This document shows, piece after piece, positions 24,897-33,359 of a stretch of 41,130 bases of DNA. The position numbers and the translations under genes are program-made. Source of the DNA: Thiobacillus sp. GTDB lineage: Bacteria; Pseudomonadota; Gammaproteobacteria; Burkholderiales; Thiobacillaceae. Location of the stretch: assembly GCA_024708885.1 (NCBI GenBank), contig JANJXT010000001.1, forward strand, positions 1 through 41,130, in the 5' to 3' direction. The notes below the pieces were generated by a model. The model did not search any database. It saw only the letters and a program-made list of their open reading frames with translations, and had not been told where the DNA came from. Within the stretch, counting starts at the first letter, position 1. Every line of letters starts with the position of its first letter.

Positions 24897-26669
24897 ATGG
24901 GCAGGATTCTCGAAATCAACGGACCGCTGGTCAAGCTCGAACTGCCGCAGACGCTGATCGGTGAGCAGGTGCGCGTGGGGCGCATGGGGCTGGTCGGCGA
25001 GGTGATCGGTCGTGACGGCGGCACGGCACTGGCGCAGCTTTACGAGGACACCGCGGGGCTGCGACCCGGCGAAGCGGCCGAGGGGCTCGGATGGCCGTTG
25101 TCGGTGGAACTCGGGCCGGGGCTTCTCGGCGCGATCTTCGACGGTGTGCAGCGGCCCTTGCACGCCGTGCGGACGCTAAGCGGCGACCGCATCGCGCGCG
25201 GCGTCGCGGTGCCGTCCCTGGTGCGCGAGACACGCTGGCATTTCGTGCCCGCAGCGCAGGCCGGCCGCACGCTTGCCGGCGGCGACGTGCTCGGCAGTGT
25301 GCAGGAAACCGCGTCGATCACGCATCGCATCCTGGTGCCGCCGCTGCTGCATGGCGAACTGCTGGAACTCGCGCCGGAAGGCGACTATACGGTGGACGAA
25401 ACCATCGGCCGGGTGAAGCTCGCCGACGGTCGCATCGAGAAGCTCGCGCTGTTCCACCGCTGGCCGGTGCGCACACCGCGCCCGTTCCGCCAGCGCGACC
25501 ACGCCGTGGCGCCGCTCATCACCGGGCAGCGCATCCTCGACACCTTCTATCCGTTGCTGAAGGGCGGCAAGGCGGCGATTCCCGGCCCCTTCGGTGCAGG
25601 GAAGACCATGCTGCAGCAGCAGATCGCGCGCTGGTGCAATGCTGAAATCGTCGTCTACGTCGGCTGCGGCGAGCGCGGCAACGAGCTCACCGACGTGCTC
25701 GAATTCATGCCCGAGCTGACCGATCCGCACACCGGCCGCCCGCTGATGGAGCGCACGCTGCTGGTCGCCAACACCTCCAACATGCCGGTGGTCGCGCGCG
25801 AAGCCTCGGTCTACGTCGGCATCACGCTCGCCGAATATTTCCGCGACCAGGGCTATGACGTGGTGATGGTCGCCGACTCGACCAGCCGCTGGGCCGAAGC
25901 GCTGCGGGAGGTGTCCGGCCGGCTTGGGCAGATGCCGGTGGAGGAGGGCTATCCCGCCTACCTCGGGTCGCGGCTCGCCGCGTTCTACGAGCGTGCGGGA
26001 CGGGTCGAGACGCTCGCCGGCGATCACGGCTCGGTGACCTTGATCGGTGCGGTGAGCCCGCCCGGCGGCGATTTCTCCGAGCCCGTCACCAGCCATACGA
26101 AAGAGATCATCCAGACCTTCTGGGCGCTGTCGAAGGAGCTTGCCGACGCGCGTCATTACCCCGCGGTCGACTGGCTGGAGAGTTTTTCCGGCGACGTGAA
26201 ATCCGCAGCCAAATGGTGGGCGCAGGCAGTCGATCCGGAATGGGAACACGCGCGTGCCGCAGCGCTGGATCTTCTTGCCGCATCGGAGGAATTGCAGCGT
26301 ATCGTCAATCTCGTCGGCGTCGAGGCCTTGTCGTCGGAACAGCGCTGGACCCTGGAGTCCGCAAGTCTGCTCAAGGAAGGCCTGCTGCAGCAGGCTGCCA
26401 CCGACGAGATCGACAGCTTCGCCTCGCCGCAGAAACAGTTCGCGCTGCTCGCCGCGCTGCTGGAAATCCACCGGCAGGGCCTGAAACTCGTGCAGCTCGG
26501 CGCACCCGCCCGCCGCGTCATCCAGCTGCCCCTGCTGGCGCAGGCGCGGCGTTGGAAGAGCCAGCACGGTTCGGATGATCTCGAGGCGCTGAAAGCCAAA
26601 ATTGCGGCGATACCTGAGGCGTTCGAGCCGCTGCTGGAAGACTATGCGGCAGGGGCAGGGAGGGGATGA
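24897..26669 (+). CDS. V/A-type ATPase catalytic subunit A
   Basis: Subunit A hydrolyses or synthesises ATP; three copies alternate with subunit B in the head. The 590 residues contain the P-loop GPFGAGKTMLQQQ near residue 230 (the family usually has GPFGSGKT), the non-homologous insert before it, and the catalytic region GCGERGNELTDVLEFMPEL. The ADSTSRWAEALREVSGRLG segment is also typical. The ATG at 24897 gives MGRILEINGPLVKLE, the expected beta-barrel start. The preceding bases are repeat-derived and only AAAAAAG-like sequence stands in place of a ribosome binding site. The C-terminal residues DYAAGAGRG are glycine-rich and lie over heptad-like sequence. Confidence 0.96.
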   Translation: MGRILEINGPLVKLELPQTLIGEQVRVGRMGLVGEVIGRDGGTALAQLYEDTAGLRPGEAAEGLGWPLSVELGPGLLGAIFDGVQRPLHAVRTLSGDRIARGVAVPSLVRETRWHFVPAAQAGRTLAGGDVLGSVQETASITHRILVPPLLHGELLELAPEGDYTVDETIGRVKLADGRIEKLALFHRWPVRTPRPFRQRDHAVAPLITGQRILDTFYPLLKGGKAAIPGPFGAGKTMLQQQIARWCNAEIVVYVGCGERGNELTDVLEFMPELTDPHTGRPLMERTLLVANTSNMPVVAREASVYVGITLAEYFRDQGYDVVMVADSTSRWAEALREVSGRLGQMPVEEGYPAYLGSRLAAFYERAGRVETLAGDHGSVTLIGAVSPPGGDFSEPVTSHTKEIIQTFWALSKELADARHYPAVDWLESFSGDVKSAAKWWAQAVDPEWEHARAAALDLLAASEELQRIVNLVGVEALSSEQRWTLESASLLKEGLLQQAATDEIDSFASPQKQFALLAALLEIHRQGLKLVQLGAPARRVIQLPLLAQARRWKSQHGSDDLEALKAKIAAIPEAFEPLLEDYAAGAGRG

Positions 26670-26730
26670 GGATGCGGGCGGTAGCGGTGAAAGCGGCTCG
26701 ATGGGCCGGGGGAAAGGGTGGCGCCACGCC

Positions 26731-28113
26731 ATGAAGCACGTCGAATTCCGCACCGCGGCCTCCGCCCAGGGCGGGCTCGTCGTCATGGCCGGCGTGCCGG
26801 GCGTCGCGGCGGGGTCGCGCGTGCAGCTGCGCGACCATGCCGGGCGATTGCGCTCGGGGCAGGTCATCCGCAGCGCCGACGACGCCGTGCTCGTCGAAGT
26901 GTTCGAAGGCACCGATGCGCTCGATCTCGAACGCACCTGGGTGCGTTTTCTCGATGAACCGTTCCGTCTGCCGCTGTCGCGCGACATTCTTGGACGCGTG
27001 TTCAACGGTGCCGGCCTGCCGCGCGACAAGCGCCCGCCGATCGTTTCCGCCGACCGCCGCGACATCAATGGCGAGCCGCTCAATCCCGCAGCGCGCGCCT
27101 ATCCGCGTGAATTCATCCAGACCGGCATCTCCGCCATCGACGGCATGAACTCGCTCACCCGCGGGCAGAAGCTGCCGATCTTTTCCGGCGGCGGCCTGCC
27201 GCACAACCGGGTGGCGGCGCAGATCGTGCGTCAGGCGCGGCTCCTGGGCGAGGCCTCCACCGAGTTCGCCGTCGTGTTCGCCGCCTTCGGCGCCTCGCAT
27301 GCCGACGCGCGCTTCTTCCAGGAGAGTTTCGAGGAATCCGGCGTGCTCGACAAGGTGGTGATGTTCCTCAATCTCGCCGACGAGCCGGTGATCGAACGCC
27401 TGCTCACCCCGCGTGCCGCGCTCACCGCGGCCGAGTATCTCGCCTTCGACCTCGACCATCACGTGCTCGTGGTGATGACCGACATGACCGCCTACGCCGA
27501 GGCGCTGCGCGAAGTCGCGGTGCTGCGCGGCGACGTGCCGGCGCGCAAGGGGTATCCCGGCTATCTCTATTCCGACCTCGCAGAAATCTACGAGCGGGCC
27601 GGACGCATCCGCAACCGGCGCGGCTCCATCACCATGATTCCTGTGCTGTCCATGCCGTCCGATGACATCACCCATCCGATTCCCGACCTCACCGGCTACA
27701 TCACCGAGGGTCAGATCGTGCTCGGGCGCGAGCTTGCCAACCAGGGCGTGTACCCGCCGGTCACCGTGCTGCCGTCCCTTTCAAGATTGATGAAGGACGG
27801 CATCGGCAAGAACTTCACCCGCGAGGACCACCCGCACGTCGCCAGCCAGCTCTTCGCCAGCTATGCCCGCGCGCTGGAAGTACGTGGCCTCGCCGCCATC
27901 ATCGGCGCCGAAGAATTGAGCGACAGCGACCGCCGCGCCCTCGACTTCGCCGACGCCTTCGAGCGCCGCTTCATCGGCCAGGGCGAAGACGAGGACCGCA
28001 GCATCCACGAAACCCTCAACCTCGCGTGGGACCTGCTCTCCATGCTGCCGCCCGAATCGCTCATCCGCGTGACGGAAGAGGAGCTGGCCAAGTATCACAA
28101 GGACACGGCGTGA
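26731..28113 (+). CDS. V/A-type ATPase regulatory subunit B
   Basis: Subunit B is the non-catalytic partner in the hexameric head. The 460 residues lack a P-loop, as expected. They carry QKLPIFSGGGLPHNRVAAQI, EESGVLDKVVMFLNLADEP, MTDMTAYAEALREVAVLRG and the TGYITEGQIVLGRELANQG segment. The start at 26731 (MKHVEFRTAASAQGGL) fits the family; ATG 26701 in the same frame would add ten residues. The gap after subunit A is 61 bases of purine-rich, heptad-like sequence. Confidence 0.95.
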   Translation: MKHVEFRTAASAQGGLVVMAGVPGVAAGSRVQLRDHAGRLRSGQVIRSADDAVLVEVFEGTDALDLERTWVRFLDEPFRLPLSRDILGRVFNGAGLPRDKRPPIVSADRRDINGEPLNPAARAYPREFIQTGISAIDGMNSLTRGQKLPIFSGGGLPHNRVAAQIVRQARLLGEASTEFAVVFAAFGASHADARFFQESFEESGVLDKVVMFLNLADEPVIERLLTPRAALTAAEYLAFDLDHHVLVVMTDMTAYAEALREVAVLRGDVPARKGYPGYLYSDLAEIYERAGRIRNRRGSITMIPVLSMPSDDITHPIPDLTGYITEGQIVLGRELANQGVYPPVTVLPSLSRLMKDGIGKNFTREDHPHVASQLFASYARALEVRGLAAIIGAEELSDSDRRALDFADAFERRFIGQGEDEDRSIHETLNLAWDLLSMLPPESLIRVTEEELAKYHKDTA

Positions 28114-28126
28114 TGGCGCGGATGAA

Positions 28127-28196
28127 TGGCAAGCGGGACGCCGTGCGCAGGCGCACCCGTAAAGTTGCAAGGCCCACCGCTCCCCGGTTCCCGCTT
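28127..28196 (+). repeat. GARCGGK-type heptads between ATPase subunits B and D
   Basis: The left side has units ATGAATG, GCAAGCG and GGACGCC. The right side (about 28166-28196), read on the minus strand, has GAGCAGG, AAGCGGG, AACCGGG and GAGCGGT. The two sides form an imperfect inverted arrangement like that between subunits E and A but more diverged. It fills most of the 97-base gap before subunit D. Confidence 0.55.
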
Positions 28197-28210
28197 CCTG
28201 CTCAAGCATC

Positions 28211-28831
28211 ATGAAGAAACGCCTGTCCGTTCCGCCGACCAGGAGCGCGCTGCTGCAGGTCGGCCGTCAGGCCCGTTTCCTCGAACAGGGACGGCAGATG
28301 CTGGAGAAAAAGCGTGACCTGCTCGCCCGCCTGGTGTACGAACGCCTCGCGCAATACCGCGGCCTGCGCGCCCAGGCGCAGCAGGACCTCGCCGAAACCT
28401 ACCGCTGGCTCGGCATCGTGCAGATGCGCATGGGTGCGCAGATGCTGCAGCAGGCCTCGGTGGGACTGGGGCCGTCGGTGGCAATCCGCGTCGTTGCGCG
28501 CTCCAGCGTTGGCGTCGAGTATCCCAGCGTCACTGCCGAGCCGCTGCCGCTGAAGCCCGTCGGCCTGATGTGGACCGACGTCAGCTTCGACGAAGCGCGC
28601 CAGCGCCTGCGCGAACTGACCGTCACCCTCGCGCGCCTGGGCGAGGCCGAAAACGCCCTGTGGCGCCTGCTCGCCGCCAGCCGCAAGACGCAAAAGCGCG
28701 TCAATGCGCTAAAGTACAACATCATCCCGCGCTATACGGCAACGGTGCAGCACATCCGCGCCGCGCTGGAAGAGGACGAGCGCAATACGCTGTTTCAGAT
28801 CAAGGTGCTGCGCGCCCGTCCGACTTTTTGA
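28211..28831 (+). CDS. V/A-type ATPase central shaft subunit D
   Basis: Subunit D is the coiled-coil shaft that turns inside the A3B3 head. The 206 residues begin MKKRLSVPPTRSALLQV, continue with the long N-terminal helix (EQGRQMLEKKRDLLARLVYE) and have the matching C-terminal helix containing RRVNALKYNIIPRY-type sequence (KRVNALKYNIIPRYTATVQ), which is diagnostic. It closes the nine-gene ATPase set. The glucan phosphorylase starts 25 bases later. Confidence 0.92.
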   Translation: MKKRLSVPPTRSALLQVGRQARFLEQGRQMLEKKRDLLARLVYERLAQYRGLRAQAQQDLAETYRWLGIVQMRMGAQMLQQASVGLGPSVAIRVVARSSVGVEYPSVTAEPLPLKPVGLMWTDVSFDEARQRLRELTVTLARLGEAENALWRLLAASRKTQKRVNALKYNIIPRYTATVQHIRAALEEDERNTLFQIKVLRARPTF

Positions 28832-28856
28832 TTGACTTCGCCGGACCCACGCCGCC

Positions 28857-31391
28857 ATGAAAGCACAGATCCATCCGTTCCTGCGACCGCTTCCCGAGGG
28901 GCTGGAGGCACTGTGCGAGCTGGCCCTCGATCTGCGCTGGACCTGGAGCCATGCCGCCGACACGCTGTGGCAGGAAATCGATCCTGCCGTCTGGGCGCGT
29001 ACCGGCAATCCCTGGCTGATCCTGCAGAGCGTGTCCCAGCGGCGTCTGGATCTGCTGGCGAAAGATCCCGCGTTTCGCACCGAACTGGCCCGCCTCGAGC
29101 AGTCGCGGCGCGACTACCTCACCGGACCGGAGTGGTACGGCACACACTATGCGGAGGCGGAGCAGGACATTCTCGTTGCCTACTTCAGCATGGAATACGG
29201 CCTGGCGGAGGCGCTGCCGCTGTATTCAGGCGGCCTGGGCGTGCTGGCCGGCGATCATTTGAAGACGGCCAGCGATCTGGGCGTGCCGCTGGTCGCCGTC
29301 GGCCTGCTGTACCAGGAAGGCTACTTCCGGCAGATGCTCGATGCGCGCGGCAGGCAGCTCGAAATCTATCCCTACAACACGCCGACCAGCATCCCCATCA
29401 CGCCTGTGCGCAACGATGCGGGCGGCTGGCTGGGGGTGCCGATCCAGCTGTCGGGGCGGGTATTGGTGCTGCGCGTGTGGCAGGCGCAGGTGGGGCGCGT
29501 CACCTTGCTCCTGCTTGACAGCAACGACCCGATGAACAGCCCGGCCGACCGCGGCATCACCGGCAAGCTGTACGGCGGCGGTGTGGAAATGCGCCTGATG
29601 CAGGAAATCGTGCTCGGCATCGGGGGCTGGCGGGCGCTGCAAGCGCTCGATCTGCATCCGGACGTCTGCCACCTGAACGAGGGGCACGCCGCGCTGGTCA
29701 CGCTCGAGCGCGCGCGCGACTACATGCACCAGCACCAGGTGGATCTGGCGGAAGCGATCTGGGCGACGCGCGCGGGGAACGTGTTCACCACGCACACGCC
29801 GGTTGCCGCGGCCTTCGACACCTTTCCAATGGCGCTGCTGAAGGAATACGGCGGCCAGTTCGCGCGCGAGGTCGGCGTCGCCCCCCATGATCTGCTCGCC
29901 CTGGGGCGTCTCGATCCGCGCAACGGCGATGCGCCATTCAATATGGCGTTTCTCGCCGCCCGCACCTGCGGCTGGATCAACGGGGTCAGCCGGCTGCACG
30001 GCGAGGTGAGCCGGCGTATCTTCCAGCCGCTCTACCCGCAGTGGCCGGAACGGGAGGTGCCGGTGCGGCACATCACCAACGGCGTGCACGTGCCGTCGTG
30101 GGATTCGCCCTGGGCCGACGAAATCTGGACCGAGGCGAGCGGAAAGGAGCGCTGGCGCGGGTCCCTGGAGCCGCTTGCCGGTGCGATCCGCGCACTGGGC
30201 GACGAAACCCTGTGGTCGCTGTGCGGGCGCGAGCGCCATGACCTGGTGCGCTACGCCCGCCTGCGCCTGGCGCACCAGATGGGTCAGCGCGGCGCCAGCG
30301 CCGAGGCGGTCAGGCAGACCGATCATGTTCTCGATCCGAATGCGCTGACCCTGGGCTTTGCACGGCGCTTCGCCGAATACAAGCGGCCCAACCTGCTGCT
30401 CACTGACCCCGGTCGCCTGGCCCGTTTGCTCGGCGATCCCGCACGCCCGGTGCAGATCATCGTCGCCGGCAAGGCGCACCCGCAGGATGAAAACGGCAAG
30501 CGCTTCATCCAGGCCTGGTCCGAATTCGTGAACCGGCCGGATGTCCGCACGCGCGCCGTGTTCCTGGAGGACTACGACATGGCGCTGGCGCAGGAACTGG
30601 TGCAGGGCATCGACGTGTGGATCAACACGCCGCGCCGCCCCTGGGAGGCGAGCGGCACCTCGGGCATGAAGGTGCTGGTCAATGGCGGCCTCAACCTGTC
30701 CGAGCGCGACGGCTGGTGGGCGGAAGTCGGCAACGGGTCCTCGGAGGTCGGCTGGTCGCTCGGCGACGGTCGGGAGCACCCCGAGCCGGGCTGGGACGCG
30801 GTGGAAGCCGAACAGCTGTATCGCCTGCTGGAACAGGAGATTGTGCCACTCTTTTACCAGCGCGACACGCAGGGCATTCCGCGCGAATGGGTGGCACGCA
30901 TGCGCGCGAGCATGTCGCAGCTCGCGCCGCAGTTCAGCAGCAACCGCATGCTGCAGGAATACGTGCGCGACGCCTATCTGCCGGCCGCCGCGGCGTTCCG
31001 GCGACGCACCGCCGACACGGGGCGGTTGGCCACGGAACTCGCCGAATGGGAGGCCTTCATCAGGCAGCACTGGGAGGCTGTTCGCCTGAGCCGGCTCGAA
31101 ACCCGGGCGCGGCCCGGTGGCTGGCATTTTTCCCTGCACGTCTATCTGGGCGAAATCCCGCCCGAGCAGATCCAGGTCCAGCTCTACGCCGACCCGCTCG
31201 ACGGCGAGGCGAGCGCACCCTGGATCATGCAGCGCACCGACACCATTCCGGGGGCGACCCTTGGTTTTGTCTACCGCTGCGACATCGACACCGCGCGGCC
31301 GGCGGCGCATTTCACCCCGCGCATCGTCCCATGGCATGCGGAAGCGCGTGTCCCCGCAGAACTGAACCTGATCCGCTGGTATCGTCCCTGA
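28857..31391 (+). CDS. glgP: Alpha-glucan (glycogen) phosphorylase
   Basis: GlgP releases glucose-1-phosphate from glycogen or maltodextrins using PLP as cofactor. The 844 residues have an N-terminal DUF3417-like domain (about 1-100), typical of the shorter alpha-glucan phosphorylase subfamily. The glycosyltransferase fold follows, with YFSMEYGLAEALPLYSGGLGVLAGD, HLNEGHAAL and TTHTPVAAAFDTFP. The PLP lysine is Lys605 in EASGTSGMKVLVNGG. A C-terminal extension of about 120 residues (from HWEAVRLSRLETRARPGG) has a beta-rich look. It lies 25 bases after the ATPase operon and could be read from the same transcript; a functional tie to it is not evident. Confidence 0.94.
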   Translation: MKAQIHPFLRPLPEGLEALCELALDLRWTWSHAADTLWQEIDPAVWARTGNPWLILQSVSQRRLDLLAKDPAFRTELARLEQSRRDYLTGPEWYGTHYAEAEQDILVAYFSMEYGLAEALPLYSGGLGVLAGDHLKTASDLGVPLVAVGLLYQEGYFRQMLDARGRQLEIYPYNTPTSIPITPVRNDAGGWLGVPIQLSGRVLVLRVWQAQVGRVTLLLLDSNDPMNSPADRGITGKLYGGGVEMRLMQEIVLGIGGWRALQALDLHPDVCHLNEGHAALVTLERARDYMHQHQVDLAEAIWATRAGNVFTTHTPVAAAFDTFPMALLKEYGGQFAREVGVAPHDLLALGRLDPRNGDAPFNMAFLAARTCGWINGVSRLHGEVSRRIFQPLYPQWPEREVPVRHITNGVHVPSWDSPWADEIWTEASGKERWRGSLEPLAGAIRALGDETLWSLCGRERHDLVRYARLRLAHQMGQRGASAEAVRQTDHVLDPNALTLGFARRFAEYKRPNLLLTDPGRLARLLGDPARPVQIIVAGKAHPQDENGKRFIQAWSEFVNRPDVRTRAVFLEDYDMALAQELVQGIDVWINTPRRPWEASGTSGMKVLVNGGLNLSERDGWWAEVGNGSSEVGWSLGDGREHPEPGWDAVEAEQLYRLLEQEIVPLFYQRDTQGIPREWVARMRASMSQLAPQFSSNRMLQEYVRDAYLPAAAAFRRRTADTGRLATELAEWEAFIRQHWEAVRLSRLETRARPGGWHFSLHVYLGEIPPEQIQVQLYADPLDGEASAPWIMQRTDTIPGATLGFVYRCDIDTARPAAHFTPRIVPWHAEARVPAELNLIRWYRP

Positions 31392-31408
31392 TCGTCGCGC
31401 CGTTGCGT

Positions 31409-31975
31409 TCAGGAACCCGGCTTCGCCGGATAGTGCAGCCGCGTGCCGTCGACCTCGGCGAAAGGCGTGAGCGTGTGCATCCGGTAGCTGCTTTGCGACA
31501 GGATTTCCACCACCGGCACACCGTGCACGGCAAGAGCATCGGCCACCAGCGAGCGGTGACAGCGCCACGGGACCGCCTCCGCACACATGATCGCGACGCG
31601 TTTCCCGTGGCGCATGCCGACCAGTACATCCAGCGCGGCGTCGAAGGCCGGCGTCTGCATGTAATCGGCATAGCCGCGAAAACTCTCGTTGCGCCAGCCT
31701 GTGTTCACGGAATCCTTGTGGGGGTGCCGCAGGCCACCCAGCGCCGGCATGGGCACGTAGTCGATTCCCGCCGCCGGGAGGCTGACGGCGAGCGCGTCGG
31801 CGTTGAACTGCGGATTGTGCCGCGAGCGCGGGATGCTGCGGATGTCGGCAAGCTGCCCGATCGCGTAGGCATGGAGCAGGGCGATGAAATCCGCGATCGG
31901 CCGCGACGAATGCCCGACGGTGAACACCGCACCCTCGGGCCAGTGCGCGTCCTGCGGTCGGGGAGGTCTGCCCAT
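31409..31975 (-). CDS. DUF488 family protein
   Basis: This 188-residue protein has the features of DUF488: VFTVGHSSRPIADFIALL at the N-terminus, LADIRSIPRSRHNPQF, ALGGLRHPHKDSVNTGWRN and the cysteine motif CAEAVPWRCHRSLVADAL. The family is widespread, of unknown function, and the conserved Cys-Trp-Arg-Cys-His region suggests an enzyme. It converges on the phosphorylase gene with a gap of 17 bases and diverges from the oxidoreductase gene, 167 bases away. I see no clear promoter in that gap. Confidence 0.85.
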   Translation of the reverse strand: MGRPPRPQDAHWPEGAVFTVGHSSRPIADFIALLHAYAIGQLADIRSIPRSRHNPQFNADALAVSLPAAGIDYVPMPALGGLRHPHKDSVNTGWRNESFRGYADYMQTPAFDAALDVLVGMRHGKRVAIMCAEAVPWRCHRSLVADALAVHGVPVVEILSQSSYRMHTLTPFAEVDGTRLHYPAKPGS

Positions 31976-32142
31976 CGTTCACGCTCCGGGTGCGTCGTGT
32001 TCGCCTGCGTCGGCGAGGCGGCCAGCGAATGTTTCTGGACGTCCTATTATGTAGGGAAGCGGGGCGCCGTCAACGCCGTCCCGCGCCGTGCAGACCCCGT
32101 TGTGCGCACGGGTTTGAACCTGCACCCGTTCCGGAGGCGATC

Positions 32143-33330
32143 ATGCAACACACATCCGACTATCTGATCATTGGCGCAGGCATGGCGGGGGAGGCCGCGG
32201 CACAGGCCATCCGCAGTGCCGACGGCCAGGCGACGATTGCGATGCTGGGTGCCGAGGCGCATCCGCCCTACGATCGCCCGCCGCTCAGCAAGGCGTTGTG
32301 GAAGGACGGCAAGGCGGAGGACATCTGGCGTCCGATCGACAAGGCCCGTGCGACGGTGCAGCTGGCCCGGCGCGCGATGCGGATCGATCGTGCCGCGCGC
32401 ATCGTGCATGACGATGCCGGGGACGGCTGGCACTATGGCACGCTGCTGCTCGCCACCGGCGGCGCGCCGCGCACGCTGCCGTTCGGTGACGGCTTCATCC
32501 ATTACCGCACCTATGACGACTACCTCCGCTTGCGCAAGGTGGTCAAGCCCGGCGCACGGATCGCCGTGATTGGCGGCGGTTTCATTGGCAGCGAAATTGC
32601 GGCGGCGATGGCGATGAACGGGTGCAGGACAACCCTGCTGTTCCCGGGGGAGACGATCGGTGGGCGTGTCTATCCGGCGGGGCTCGCCAGGTCGGTGACC
32701 GAGTATTATCGTGAGCACGGTGTGGACGTGCGCAGCGGCGTCACGGCGGCCGGCGGCCGGGCCGACGCCGCCGGCGCCACGCTCGAACTGTCCGACGGCA
32801 GCACCTTGCAGGCCGACGCGGTGGTGGCCGGGCTGGGCATCACGCCGAATGTGCAACTCGCCCAGGAGGCCGGGCTGGAGCTCGCGCAGGGCGGGGTTCG
32901 GGTCGACGCGCATTTGCGCACGTCCGACCCGCGCATCTACGCTGCGGGGGATGTCGCGGCGTTTCCCGCAGCCGCGCTGGGGCGCGACCTGCGAGTCGAG
33001 CACGAGAACGCCGCGCTCACCATGGGGCAGCGGGCCGGGTTGTGCATGGCCGGGCAGGAGGCACCCTACGACGAATTGCCGTTCTTCTATTCCGACCTGT
33101 TCGACCTCGGCTACGAGGCCGTCGGCGTCCTCGATGCACGCCTCGAAACCGTCGAGCAATGGGTCACGCCATATCGCGAAGGCGTGGTGTATTACCTCGA
33201 AGCCGGCCGGGTGCGCGGTGTGCTGCTGTGGAACGTATGGGACCAGGTCGATGCCGCCCGTGCGCTGATCGCGGACCCCGGTCCGTTCGACGCCGGGAAT
33301 GTCCGCGGCCGGCTGCCCGCGGCGGGCTGA
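32143..33330 (+). CDS. FAD-dependent NAD(P)H oxidoreductase (ferredoxin reductase/AIF-like)
   Basis: The 395-residue flavoprotein has the FAD-binding motif YLIIGAGMAGEAAAQAIR at the N-terminus and a central NAD(P)-binding motif IAVIGGGFIGSEIAAAMA. The second FAD motif is RIYAAGDVAAFP. Its C-terminal domain (FDLGYEAVGVLDARLETVEQW and onward) is like that of AIF or rubredoxin/ferredoxin reductases. No redox-active cysteine pair is present, so it is not a thioredoxin-reductase type. The ATG at 32143 has GGAGG five bases upstream, which decides the start. Its electron acceptor is unknown. It stands alone and converges on the feoB-like gene. Confidence 0.88.
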   Translation: MQHTSDYLIIGAGMAGEAAAQAIRSADGQATIAMLGAEAHPPYDRPPLSKALWKDGKAEDIWRPIDKARATVQLARRAMRIDRAARIVHDDAGDGWHYGTLLLATGGAPRTLPFGDGFIHYRTYDDYLRLRKVVKPGARIAVIGGGFIGSEIAAAMAMNGCRTTLLFPGETIGGRVYPAGLARSVTEYYREHGVDVRSGVTAAGGRADAAGATLELSDGSTLQADAVVAGLGITPNVQLAQEAGLELAQGGVRVDAHLRTSDPRIYAAGDVAAFPAAALGRDLRVEHENAALTMGQRAGLCMAGQEAPYDELPFFYSDLFDLGYEAVGVLDARLETVEQWVTPYREGVVYYLEAGRVRGVLLWNVWDQVDAARALIADPGPFDAGNVRGRLPAAG

Positions 33331-33359
33331 CGCGGACGACGCGCAGCCCCGGCGGCGCG

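Noticed and set aside
29226..31982. A 918-codon minus-strand frame opposite glgP and across the DUF488 gene
   Set aside because: The plus strand encodes a motif-complete phosphorylase. The minus frame is a shadow with arginine/histidine-rich nonsense composition.
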